Shown here: positions 1 to 23,900 of the stretch, in pieces
Layout: each line of letters opens with the position of its first letter
Numbering within the stretch: the first letter of the stretch is position 1
DNA from: Hydractinia symbiolongicarpus
Taxonomy: Eukaryota > Cnidaria > Hydrozoa > Anthoathecata > Hydractiniidae
Reading direction: 5' to 3'
Length of the DNA stretch: 64,000 nucleotides
Assembly (NCBI RefSeq): GCF_029227915.1
Contig: NC_079883.1
Location: 19,966,001-20,030,000, forward strand
The notes under the pieces: generated by a model
What the model saw: only the letters and a program-made list of their open reading frames with translations
Database searches by the model: none
What the model was told of the DNA's origin: nothing
Program-made: the position numbers and the translations under genes

Positions 1-573
1 ACAAAATCTGTCACAAAATCAACTAAAACACGATCTTTTGAAAAATGTTCGAACTGGTCCAAACATTTTCCTGTGTGTGCTGACTGACTTCGAAGTAGAA
101 GTGCAATTAAATAGCAGTTTGTTTGATGGGACGTAGAATTGGACCAGTTCATTTAGAAACACTTTATTTAACATAATTCAAACATATAAAGAAAAAAAGC
201 CCAATACAATCTACAACTCTTTCTAATAATACAAAGTCAATACCTAAGTAGTAATTTCTACATCATTTTAACTTCCTGAAAGTTTTCTTTAAAAAATCTC
301 ACACTGAACACTCATTTCACTAAACAGCTATCAACAACATTTGTGCAAAAGTAAAAAAAATTGAGGGTATAATTTCACTCGGTATTCAACACGTATTATA
401 AAATATTTAAAATCAACACAAATTTATTAACTGCCACAGAAAAATCAAGAAACTGCAAAACTTAGGCACAAATAAATTTATATTGTGTGTTTAACATAAT
501 CAAAAATATTACTTTAAATTCGATGCATTTTACATTATGAGTAGTGATTTAATAAAGAGAGAGAGGGGGGAGA
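1..573 (-). other. 3' flank and probable 3' UTR of the Rab11 gene
   Basis: AT-rich sequence downstream (minus strand) of the Rab11 stop codon at 574-576. Read on the minus strand it contains AATAAA signals at 423-428 and 163-168, either of which could end the transcript. No other coding potential was seen. Confidence 0.5.
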
Positions 574-12991
<12,418 letters not shown>

Positions 12992-13300
12992 TTTGAGGAC
13001 TTGATATTCACTTTTATGATATTCGCACTTTGACTGTTTACGTTAATATATATACACAGCTCTTGGTAACTTGTCTGTAACTATAAAATCATTCTTCAGT
13101 AACGTTGTGTAGAGGTTAGAGTATAGGATTAGCTGGTATTAATAATTGTCAATAACTACCAGCGCTTGATTCTGGTGGATTTAGAGACGGTAAGAATGAG
13201 AAATTCAATATACAGTCGCCATTTTTCTGACACAAACTGGCTGAACAGACGCCCAAAATAAAAGATTACGTCACGTGACCAAACATTTTTTGCGAAAGTG
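12992..13300 (-). promoter_or_regulatory. Probable Rab11 5' UTR and promoter region
   Basis: Directly upstream of the Rab11 start codon. On the minus strand a TATATATATT box lies about 50-65 bp upstream of the ATG, and a CACGTG E-box lies at about 13274. A non-coding first exon further upstream cannot be excluded. The 110-codon open frame at 13156-13488 shows no family resemblance and is not called. Confidence 0.35.
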
Positions 13301-13897
13301 AAATCGGAGTTTGTTATGGTTGTACACACCAAGTTGTCAAGCAATCTACTACAGCTTTCGTAGAAGAGGATGTTTTTATTTGTGGAGCGAAGCGAAGCCC
13401 AATTAGCATTTATGCGCAACCTATTATTTTCTAGGTCATTTTTATCGGGTGATCTACACGTTCTACGTACAATTTTAGGGCAGAGCAATAAAGATCTAAC
13501 GAGGGCTTAACAAGGTTTCTAGCTCAATTGGTTCTCCAGATATGATATTTTGTGTGAGTGCAATTCGAACTAAAGTTTTTAAAATATCCGCAACATTCTT
13601 GATTAAAATTATGGGGAAATTTTGAGCTTAAAGTTGGATAATTTGACAGCTTCTTCAATTAAAAAATCTTTTTATTAAGCCATACTACCCATGTCGTTAT
13701 TCAAACTTAACGTTTTTTTTCTTTAATTTTAACAAACATGGAAAATTTAGTAAAGAATATATATATTTTTATATTTATTTTATATGACTGACCAGTCTGA
13801 AAATTACACAGATGCGATATGCAATTTTCAGCATTTTTTGTTTTAATTTTATGCATTCCCCGTTTTCGTGTCACGTGATGCCGCTTGATCAATAATT
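13301..13897. other. Spacer upstream of Rab11, no gene
   Basis: Short open frames only. A second CACGTG occurs near 13872. The right border of this stretch is the left end repeat of the DIRS-type element. Confidence 0.4.
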
Positions 13898-13989
13898 GGG
13901 TTGTAAGGACTGGTTCCGGTCTCCCGTCCTCTGTTCAAAGTGTTTACTTAAAAACACCTGACTGGTACTCTTTATCCGCTGAAACAATT

Positions 13990-14480
13990 GTTTTATAATA
14001 AAATTTCTGCCAAGTTGACTTGTTAGGCCAAGTCCCCCCTAACTAAAATATCATCCACTGAAATTCCTGACATGCTTCCTTTCAACGAAGATGCCGAACG
14101 TGTGGAATGTCCCTTGAAAATAGAAACATCAATTCCTGCTTCCCTACGGGTTTTCTTCAACCACCTGGAGAGAGTGCAACTCTTTACTTCGTTATGAGGA
14201 TTAATACAACCAAGTAATAATTAAGTTTTACCACTGTCGCGCCAATGTTTGGTACGGACTAAGTATTCGTTTAAATTTTGAGCCACACAAAGTTCTTTCT
14301 CTTCAGAACACGTATTAAAAAAAGAACTGGTGGTGCTTTGCCTTGTCTCCAACTCTCGTTAAGTTTGTGGAAACTAAAAGTATCATCGCTACTCGACTTT
14401 GTCATGAAACGGATATCTAAGTAATGAATTGCTGAGACACGCGAATCCGAAGTCAATGCTAACAACATAACTTATTTGTA
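13990..14480 (-). pseudogene. DIRS tyrosine recombinase, broken
   Basis: Minus-strand reading begins TMLLALTSDSRVSAIHYLDI and continues through a basic SRWLKKTRREAGIDVSIF segment to GHSTRSAS. The HxxR motif typical of the second catalytic box of tyrosine recombinases is therefore visible. This enzyme would join the circular DNA intermediate of a DIRS element into the genome. The part encoding the central segment is frameshifted near 14300 (LSWRQGKAPPVL is followed by a different frame). The last segment with the tyrosine nucleophile runs towards 13990 and I could not identify the tyrosine with confidence. Confidence 0.75.
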
Positions 14481-14668
14481 AATGAGTTGTTGTTCCTCAA
14501 ATCTGATCCCAAATCTCACTTTTCCTTAATGAATGTTAGCACCTCCTGTACATCCCAAATGAACATATACCTAAGTGGCGGTGGTCTGAAATTAAAAACT
14601 CCATTAACCATAGAGAAAACTTTAGGATGCTGATAATTCGTTTTACCATAAACCAGTTTATGATAAGC

Positions 14669-15376
14669 TCATATGGCTGAACGATGACATCCTATGGTCC
14701 TATATTTTATGCCTTCGTCAAACGGAGAAGTTAAGTTATCTAAGGCCTTGTTCACATGGCAACAAAATGGATTAATTTTCTTCTCAGCACACCTTACGTC
14801 AGGACGAGTTGTTATTTGATACAGTTCCCGGTCGTCTCTTAATGCTGATGACTTATCCCTGAGATAGTCCGCGCCACTAGTTTCAGGGAATTTCCCTTGA
14901 CTAATAGATGAATCTCCCCTAATGAGTTTCTCAGAATGGACATCTGGTGAGGCAGAAGAAGTGGTAATTCTATTGATAACCTCATTAGACCCGGATACTA
15001 AACTTAAGGTTGCTACGCAGGTGTTACTATAATCATCCTTTCCATTTTTTCCTGTTCTAACTTCCTCGGTACTCTTGGAATCAGAGCAACAGTCCATTTC
15101 TGTTGAAATGCATCTGTTACTATGCTGTAAGGGTCTGGTTTCCAGGCCACATACAGTGGAATCTGATGAGACAATCAAGACGCAAAATGATCTACCTCCG
15201 GGAATCCCCTCATCTGACAAACTGCTCTAAAAATTGAGGTAGAGAATTTCCACACCGAAGAGTCGTTTGCATTTGAAGACTCCCAATCGGCTTCCACATT
15301 CTGACTGCTGGGAAGATATTCCGCAGTTATCGTGATCCCATTGTGTAAGAGGTAAGTCCATATGTCCTTGCTCAGA
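14669..15376 (-). pseudogene. DIRS linker region between RNase H and recombinase
   Basis: A 183-codon open frame (14669-15220, minus) contains PETSGADYLRDKSSALRD, like the segment preceding the recombinase in DIRS polyproteins. It includes a tail that resembles coding sequence read out of frame. No catalytic motif was recognised. It lies exactly where the polyprotein order predicts. Confidence 0.5.
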
Positions 15377-16690
15377 TCAAGAAGCTGTCGACTGTGGGCA
15401 CCTCTTTTTTTCTAACAGAGAAGATAGAGCTGTAGTATTGTCCATCTGAAAATATATCGATTTTACCGTTTGTTTTTGTTGAACATCAAAAGGGCAAGCT
15501 TTAGTGCGTTTAATTTTAGCACATTTATGTGATGCTGTTGTTCTAATTCTGTCGGAAGACCGCCTGTTGATTTCCCCTGGCAATATTCTCCCCAACCGTG
15601 TTTTGAGGCATCTGTACGAATTAGGACCTGTGACTATGCCTGGATGTACCCAATGTACCCGGCATTGCAAATCTGTGAATTGTTTATCCATCAGATTAAT
15701 TCCTATTTTGCCCTTTGATTCAAATGAATTACTCCTAGATAGTTATGGCACACTTTTAACTTTAAAATCTGTATCTGTATTTGAGCAGGTAATACTGCTG
15801 GAATAGACGGTGTTAGGATGCCAATCAACTTTGACAAATCCATAACGGTCACTGTTTTACTGTTGTGACCCATCATGCACATATTTTCTATTTTGTCCAC
15901 CCTTTGTTCCCTGTGGTACAAAAGAACAGAGTTAAATCTCTTGTGTCTACTATCAACCCTAGAAATTCTATTTTCTGTTTTGGTGTCATCATTGACTTTT
16001 TTAAATTCAAAACAAATAACAGAGAAAAATCACAGTGCCCTGGCCATTAGGACTTCCGTTACTGATTGACCTAACAGAATAATATCGTCTAGATAAATGA
16101 CTATTCAAATATTTACCCGTGAGGACCCTGAAAGTCCGGCCTAACCCAAAGCACAGACACAGGAATTTTTATAGATTTCCCGACTATTGCAAACGTACAA
16201 AATTTCTGGATGATGGATGTAAAGGCACTGTGAAATAGGCCTCCTTCATATCCAGCTTGCACATGTTGTTTTAAAATGACTCTCAGACAATGTAAAGCCT
16301 CCATTTTAAAGTGATGGTAGGGTAGTAACTGTTGAAACTGTTTAAATTTATGACAGGGCAATTGCCTTCGTCCTTCTTCCCCACTAAATAATTATTGCTC
16401 AAAAACTCCCCCTTTTGATGCAAGGTACAATGAATGGCTTCTTTCCTCGATATTTCGCTTAACTCCACATTTACCTGGCCTCTCTGCTCTTGGTTCATGT
16501 TCACAGAAGGGGGAGGTGTGACCTGAATTGGGTGTTCCAACAGATCCATTTTGCATCCCTCTACAATTGATAGAATACTTTGATCCTTTGTTAGGATCTT
16601 CCATGCTTGCAGGAAATGTTATAGTCTTCCCGCAAGCGGTACTTGTGGAATAGTTCTTGCAGAGATTTTTGATCCATGAATGAACCATTT
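15377..16690 (-). pseudogene. DIRS reverse transcriptase and RNase H, broken
   Basis: Minus-strand pieces in different frames read as a DIRS/Ngaro RT: SILSIVEGCKMDLL, then EFLSNNYLVGKKDEG and PVINLNSFN (16283-16690), LDMKEAYFTVPLH around 16240, the catalytic VIYLDDIILL with YLDD at 16084-16095, and EFLGLIVDT near 15990. RNase H follows, with FQMDNTTALSSLLEKK near 15420-15465, where DNTTA matches the family's D-N-x-T-A motif. At least four frameshifts and several stops separate the pieces. Confidence 0.82.
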
Positions 16691-17600
16691 ATAGATTCTC
16701 CAGAGTGACCAGATGTAGAAAAAGCAAATTGTTGATTCTGAGTTTCACTGGTAATTTTAAATATACCATATTTGTTTTGATTTTTCCCAACATCACTTTT
16801 GAAATTGTTGAAGTTGTTGTTGTTGGCGGAAGCTGCCATGCTCTTTTAATTGCTGATTGTGCTGCCATGCGCCATTGGTGTTTTTGATCCCATAGAGAGG
16901 GCTGTATCGAAAGGGCTTGTTAGGCCTTCTTTTTCGTCAAACTCTCCAATGTCTTCCTTTTGGTTTTCGACATTTTGTTGATATGTGACCTGAACGTTTT
17001 TCCAAACAGATGTTTGTCGTTTTTCTGCAGCAGTTCAACCTCATTCTTAAATAATTCTTTGGCTTTTTGCGGTGAACACATGACACCATGCAACATATTA
17101 TAACGTCAACTCTTGTCCAAGTAAAACTACCGATTTTTAAACCTACAAAAGAATCTCTGGTAGAGACACATGAACATCGTCTTGACCTTTGCCTGTTCAA
17201 CCATGGTCCATATTCTTGATAGAGGCCCAGTACATCTCACGTTTTGATTGATTTTTTTTCTAGCGCATTATCATTGTTTAGATCCTTAGTATACTTCTTT
17301 TTCTTGAGGGTGTCCTTAACAAAATCGTCCAATTTTTTAACTGGATCCACATTTTTGAGGACGGGATGTTCGATTAAAACAGCCTTCGTTAAAGGTTTGA
17401 AAATCCTGCTTGACATACCTAGCCATTCCAGTTGGTAGAGAGTACTGGTACTGCTCTCCTTCCGACACTGCCTGAATCTTTGTTTGTCGGATATTTCCTT
17501 CTTCTCAGATTCATCAGGAAAGCTGAGTCTGAAGAAGATGATGACGAAGACGACGAATATTTCTTCTTATGCAGCTTTCACTTTCATTTGTAGGTTTTAG
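16691..17600 (-). pseudogene. DIRS gag-like region, broken
   Basis: Minus-strand frames contain SLPEILL, LGQELTL and a KRQTSVWKN-like stretch that, read across a frameshift at 16937-17200, resembles the KHLFGKKF segment of DIRS gag proteins. Upstream there is a serine-rich low-complexity stretch (17520-17570). Identification rests on order and weak local similarity. Confidence 0.55.
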
Positions 17601-18439
17601 GAGAAGTACTGGCTCTCTTTCTCTGACTTCTCTTATCCTCCGTACTCGATTTGCTTTAACGGGTGACGCACGAAGTGTTTGCAAATAAACTCCTTATGTG
17701 TTTAGTAAGTCATTGCCACCTTCACCCAGGTTGTCATTTGACCTCATAGGTACAACTTTATCGTTTGTTCTTGTGACATAACAAATGCTTCAAAGAGTAG
17801 TTATATAAAAACGACTAAGAGTTGAAAATGAAGATTGTCTTAATAACGATCGATGAAAACAAACAACCCTTAAAACTTCAAGATGATTTGAGCTCCTGCT
17901 TCAACACGAGCGATAGAGTGGAAAAGGACGGGAGACTAGAAACCAGCCTAATAAGTTTGGGTTGTAAGGACTCAATATTATATCGAGTGAGTTTTATGAA
18001 ATACATCGGCTTGAATGATTAGGCAGAACAGTGTTTGTACGATGTCATTCACTGTACTAAGTTGGGCTTTTTGCCTTAGCGGTGAGAATGCCCATCTTCG
18101 TACAAAACTGGCCAATTTTGGCTAATTTTGTCAAGAAAAGGAACTTTCACAAAAAAGACAAGATAATCTTTTTTATTTAATTTACAACTAGAATACATTT
18201 GTTTTACGTAATTGATGTCTTTTTGGAGAACTAGACTCCTATCTGGATCCTATCGCATTTTATGCAAATATTATGATGAATATGCTATTTTAATAGCTGA
18301 AGTTGCTTTGAATTAGAAAAATTGCTACTTATAACACAAAAAACCACCTCCCGAAATTTTTAACACCGCTGACAAAGTCAACATATACTACTGAAAGCTC
18401 TTTAGATTTTATATTATCATTAAAAGGAAAAAAGATACC

Positions 18440-19672
18440 TCATAATTACTAACTAGTATCTTTTGACGTCACTAGTTTATTCACCAACGTTCCTTTGGAA
18501 CAAACGATAGACATAATATTGAAAAAGATATATGTTGAAAAAGTTATAGAAACAAAAATTAAGCGAGAGAAAATGAAACATCTATGAATCTTATGTAGAA
18601 AACATGTACATTTCAGTTTTAACAACCAACTGTATATTCAGGTTGATGGTGTAGCAATGGGCTTGCCTCTAAGACCAGTCCAAGCATATCTTCATGGTTG
18701 AGTTGGAGAATGAAAAAATCCCAAAATTAGAAAATTCAGTAAAATTTTGGAAGCGATATGACACTATATGTTTTGTTAAGGAAAACCAAATAAACAATGT
18801 GCTAAGCACACCTAATAGTTACCATTCGAATATCCAGTTCACATATAAAGTTGAAAACGATAATTACAAACCCTTTCTTGATGTAAAGTTAAACGTATGG
18901 ATGATGGTTCCTTTAGCACATCTATTTATCGAAAAGACACGAACACTGACATTACATGCACTAGAATTCATCTGCATCATGCCCATGGAAAATTGGAATG
19001 GCTAAATCGTTGGTGTTGAGAGCGTTTAATATATGCTCACAAGATTTAAAATACGAACTGAATCAAATAAAAAATGTGTTTATAAAAATCAATGGTTATT
19101 CAAAAGCAGTTGTATCTAATGTAATTAATAACACACGGTGAAATTTCAACATTCAAAATGCCGACACTATTTCTGATGAAGACACTAATGAATCTCCAAT
19201 AACGCCTTTCATGGTTCAACCATACAAAGGAGATCATGGTAACTGCTTAGTAAAACTTCTAACACTTTTGAACAGTTTCTACCTGCAAATGTCAAACCAC
19301 GCATTGCTTAATAATGTCAAAAGTTATCTTCGCTATTTTATGTGAAAGATAGAACCAAGGATGAACACAAACATCGTGATGTGTACAAATATACTTGTCC
19401 GGTGGAATCGTGCGATGCTACATACATTACATACAACAGCGAGGAGGCTAAATGAAAGAATGATAGATCACCAAAAGCGCGATAAGAGCTCTCACATCCT
19501 AAAACATTCAGTCACTGAGAATCACCCACTTGCTGAACAAAAGAACTTCAGTACTTTAATAGATAATGTTCATCACTTTAAAAAGAGAAAAATGGCCGAG
19601 GCCATGTATATTCATGATATCAGTCCCACGCTTAATATACAGGAATTATCCTTTCCATTAAAATTGTTTTAA
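18440..19672 (+). pseudogene. Penelope-like element RT with GIY-YIG nuclease, broken
   Basis: Plus-strand pieces: LVSFDVTSLFTNVPLEQTI (about 18455-18510) with the RT domain A aspartate, QVDGVAMGLPL (about 18640-18670, domain B), then MVELENEKIP with NIQFTYKVENDN and KPFLDVKLN (18694-18900, domains C-D region). Next comes PFMVQPYKGDHG near 19210 and a C-terminal YKYTCPVESCDATYI ... RRLNERMIDHQKRDKSSH segment (19370-19500). That is the CCHH/GIY-YIG endonuclease typical of Penelope-like retroelements. The catalytic YxDD reads RYDTIC, so a key aspartate pair is lost. Multiple stops and frameshifts. Confidence 0.85.
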
Positions 19673-19888
19673 GATAAATATTATTTATAGTCAACAAAGG
19701 GATGAGTGCATTTGTGCTTGGCGCGGTGGACGTTACCCTTACAAAGGGTATATAACTTCTATACCCTTTGGTTTGCCGTTATGTGTTATATGTTTTGTTA
19801 AGTATTGTTTTATACGTCCTCTGTGTAATGCGTAGCTGTTGAAAATTATATTAAAAAAAAACTTGTGAGATAATTGTGACAATTAACG

Positions 19889-19918
19889 TTGATAATGTCT
19901 TGTAGTGACAAGACGAAA
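19889..19918 (+). other. Hammerhead-ribozyme-like remnant behind the Penelope-like element
   Basis: GTCTTG-TAGTGA-CAAGAC forms a perfect 6 bp stem (19897-19914) followed at once by GAAA (19915). It is preceded by TTGATAA plus one T, a degraded match to the CUGAUGA core. Penelope-like elements are known to carry hammerhead motifs in their terminal repeats. With two core changes and an extra base it would not be active as written. Confidence 0.35.
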
Positions 19919-19949
19919 TATCCGTTAAAATAAAATAATGTCTTCATCA

Positions 19950-20555
19950 ATCAAACCTCTCGTAATTATTTTTATTGTGAAGTTATATGTCCGAACTAAT
20001 AAAAAACTAATTAAGCAAGAACATATTTGCTAATATTGATCTGTTTATGCTAACGCATTTGCCTGTTGTTCAACTTGATGTCAATTGAGCTTGCTGCACT
20101 TTTTGGTCATTTAAATGGGCAAAGCAAACACAGCCAGTGGATATTAATAATCATTTTATTCACTAAAAAACAAAATTCAAAAATAAAAGATTAAAGCAAT
20201 TCTCCGGAATTTGCAGACAACACATAGAGGTCTAATAGTATTCTAAAAAGATGTGTTCACATATTTCTATTTGAGAAAGCTAAAACAATAAAAAATCAAG
20301 GACACATTGTATGTATCTTCGTTTGATATTAATCTTATGATTTTTCATACAGTAATTGGCTGTCCGTTCTATATTACCAAAAATACAATTTAGCAAAGCA
20401 AAAAAATACATGCCAAGATTTAACCTAAATATAATGTAAATATTTATTAATCAACCTAGAACGAGGTCGCTGTTTTATGTAAAATAAATATATAAAGTAA
20501 AAGAACGTTTTACTCCAAAATAAAGTTTGCATAACTTTTTAAACAGTTGTGTGAA
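19950..20555. other. Intergenic, nothing recognised
   Basis: AT-rich, no long open frame, no repeat structure seen. Confidence 0.4.
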
Positions 20556-20559
20556 AGTT

Positions 20560-20955
20560 TAACAAACATTTAAGAAGTTTCCTCAAATAATTATTTTTTA
20601 ACGTTGTAAAAAATAAGAAATATAAAACATTTATATACATGCAAAAAAAAATGAATGGAAACATTTAAGAAGTTTCCTCAAATATTTATTTTTTAACGTT
20701 GTAAAAAATGAGAAATATAAAAACATTTATATACATGCAAAAAAAAATGAATGGAAACATTTAAGAAGTTTCCTCAAATATTTATTTTTTAACGTTGTAA
20801 AAAATGAGAAATATAAAAACATTTATATACATGCAAAAAAAAATGAATGGAAACATTTGGAAAGTTTCCTCAAATATTTATTTTTTAACGTTGTAAAAAA
20901 TGAGAAATATAAAAACATTTATATACATGCAAAAAAAATGAATGGAAACTAAATG
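20560..20955. repeat. Tandem array, four copies of about 96 bp
   Basis: TAAGAAGTTTCCTCAAATA recurs at 20571, 20666 and 20762, with a diverged fourth copy at about 20858. Units also share AACGTTGTAAAAAATGAG and ATGCAAAAAAAAATGAATGG. No coding potential. Confidence 0.9.
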
Positions 20956-23900
20956 GAAAACTAATGGAAAATAATTATTTTTTTATGCTTGAAACATATA
21001 AATAAATAAAAATCTATATAAGCATGCAGATAGTAACGAATGGAAACTCGTTGTTCTTAATTGAACAAATTTCTTTATACAGAAAATCCTTGTTGGCACA
21101 CATTGCATTGTTGCTGTTTTTTGGGCTGAATCAAAAAGAAAAAGATTTATGTGGAGTATTTGTTCCACTAGTACTAGTGGCTTTATACCATAGGTTATAA
21201 CTGTGTACAGTTTTCATGAGTACAAATAGGTCTAAAATCAAGTTTTAATAGCCAATTGCTCTTTTCAAGTACAAGTTTCAGGAATTTTATAAAGTTTCTT
21301 AATTGATTGTATTTTTGGTGATTTGTTGATTTTATTTTTTGCCTGAAAACATATGTATTGGTTTTGATGCACAATCAAAACACTGGCACTGGTCCATCGT
21401 GGCAAAAAAGTAGCGATGTATGTCACTCACTAACTGCACATGCTTGTTGATTCTTTGTTATTATTGCTTTAAAAAAATCCAAACAATGTTTTCAATTCTG
21501 TTGACATGTTGTCACAAAAAGTACACTCTGTACAGTTAATCAGTGAAAGCTAAGGTGTTGATGGATAACAATACAGAACCACTGAATTATGTTTCACATG
21601 AATTAAATTCCATGTGGACTATTTTTTGTGGATTTTATATCGTCTGTAGTTAGTTTGCAGGTATATTTTGAGCTGACTAATTAATGTGGATAACTGTTTT
21701 TTCGTAGACAGACTTACTTCAAATATCTCAAGTGGACTTAAGTTGACAATTTTTTTTTTTTAACAACAATGCCATAAATTTTACCCATGCTAAACACAAT
21801 CCACGGAATAAAAATACTCTGATCAGTAGGAAAAGTATGTTTAGCCACTGCAGCTTTGATACACAAAGAAATATTGACATAAATTCTGTATTTTTTCTTA
21901 AGAAACCAAAAAAAATGTTTCCTGATTTTTAAAATGGATGTTGGGTTTATAGTTACCGGGTAGTTTTTATGTGTCACGTTATCTAGCATTTGTTTCTCTT
22001 AAACAAAACAAATTTAAGGTAATAGCTACAAGCCTGTTTCTTTATTTAAAGTACTGGAACAGTTAACATTTTGAGCCATCGTGACAATTTTTTGCACAAT
22101 AGAAAATGTTAGGTGGCTAATCCTGCTGAAAAAGGTTTTAATAGGGTGTAGTTATTTTGTGCTTTTTTACTGCTACTTGCGAGATTTTAAAATGTATATT
22201 CAGGTATGAGGGTACAGTACATCTGAATAAAGCGCTCCGCCATGATGTGTAACAATTCTTACTATAACAACTCAACAGAGTTTTAGTATTACGTATATCT
22301 GCACTAATCACTCAATGAGATGAATGGCAGGGTTTAACTGCACTTTAACGCTCAAACTGTCGTTTAATGTCGGGTTATCCAACTAGTTTCATAATAAAAA
22401 CATGAAACCAAAGCGGTTTTACGCTCACACTAAAAGCACAGAATTTTTTTGGAAGTTAGGATTCAATATTTTTGCTTTTTCTTGTGTCTGGGACGCCTGA
22501 ATCCTACTTACAGTTAGTTTCACTCTACATAAATGTCGTTATACATTTGTGCGGATTATTTCTGCATAAACCAAAGTGGTATGATAAAAAAAGCATTAAT
22601 CATTGCACTTAGAGAGACTTCACCTTAGTCCTTGAATTGACCCTGGATCTTTTACAGATTTTCTCTGTAAAAATCTTGCTATTAGATCACAGAAGTGTTA
22701 CACAATAAAACGTTGGAAACGAATACAAGTAATTTGGAAACTATGAATTTTAAGAAAAGTAAAAACAAACAGAGATATATATGTCACATAGCAGTCATAA
22801 TATGTATTGTAAAGAAACAAATAACAACATAATGATCAACACTAACATTTTATTCCAGTACATGGAGAAAGAGTTTAGCAGTACTTTTAAGCTCTATCAT
22901 GTGTACAGGTAGTGGCATAAAAAGACACCCTAATCATTAGAGTTACTGCCAAAATTTTGTCTTAACATAAGAACCATCCAGTATGTAAATTCTCTTGCAA
23001 TTTATATTTATTGTTGTTTGAGGTCAATGGTTTTCAGGATGGACTAGGTTTCCATTGTTTAGCTCCCATTGCTACAAAAATCTTTTTGAAATGTCTATCT
23101 TACTAGACAATGGGGGGATACTGAACTTATAATCTCAAGTAGAGGAAATGATTCAAACGCTCTACCGACAGAGCTGCACTAAATCCATCATCTTTTTAAA
23201 AAGTTAGAGGAACACGACCATTCATATATTTGCTGCAATGATTTCCACAACATAGCTTAGTACACCTTTTTTGCTTAATATGGCAGTCATACTCTTTTTA
23301 GAAAGATTTCAGTTCCTGAGCATCATACATTTGTTAGACTATATCTGCAAAACGACATAACATTTTGCATTGATTATAATGTTTTGTTAGAAACAGCATC
23401 CATACTTTAACTAACACCGCTTGAAACTGCCACAGCTTTAGCGCAATTCTTATATTTATTTTATCACACAGTGTTAAAGGCACAGCAGACGTACATTGGT
23501 TCCATGGTTACAGAACTCTCATGCACACTTTCGCTATAATTTTCAAGAGGGAAAAGCAAATACGCAGTTGTTGCTTGCTATCAACGACGCAGTATCCATA
23601 AATTTGGCAGATTTTTTTAAGAAAATTATATTTGGCGCACTTTTTGCATGTGTCGTAAACGATACAGCATCCATACAATTCTTAGGTTGCTTCTAACTGA
23701 TCATTCACTCGTTCGTTGTAATGTATCGATGGACACAGCTGCCAGCATTTTTAAAAATGATACCATCTGCACAGCATCCATAATCTTGTTATAAATTTAT
23801 GGTAGTCCGATCATTGATACATTTGCTGGAATTACTTCCACGGCATTGCATCCATACTTTTAGTACGCTGGGTTTTTTTGACATGGCATCCATACATTTT

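Larger units (their letters stand above)
13898..17971 (-). mobile_element. Decayed DIRS-type (tyrosine recombinase) retroelement
   Basis: Minus-strand order gag-like, RT, RNase H, tyrosine recombinase, the set that defines DIRS elements. The ends carry inverted matches: CTGGTTCCGGTCTCCCGTCC at 13910-13929 against GGACGGGAGACTAGAAACCAG at 17926-17946. GGGTTGTAAGGAC is also present at both ends (13898-13910 and 17959-17971). DIRS elements insert without a target duplication and have split or inverted end repeats, which fits. All coding parts have stops and frameshifts, so it is dead. Exact outer borders are uncertain by tens of bases. Confidence 0.8.

Noticed and set aside
13156-13488. 110-codon minus-strand open frame upstream of Rab11
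   Set aside because: No family resemblance and no neighbouring exon signals; probably 5' flank.
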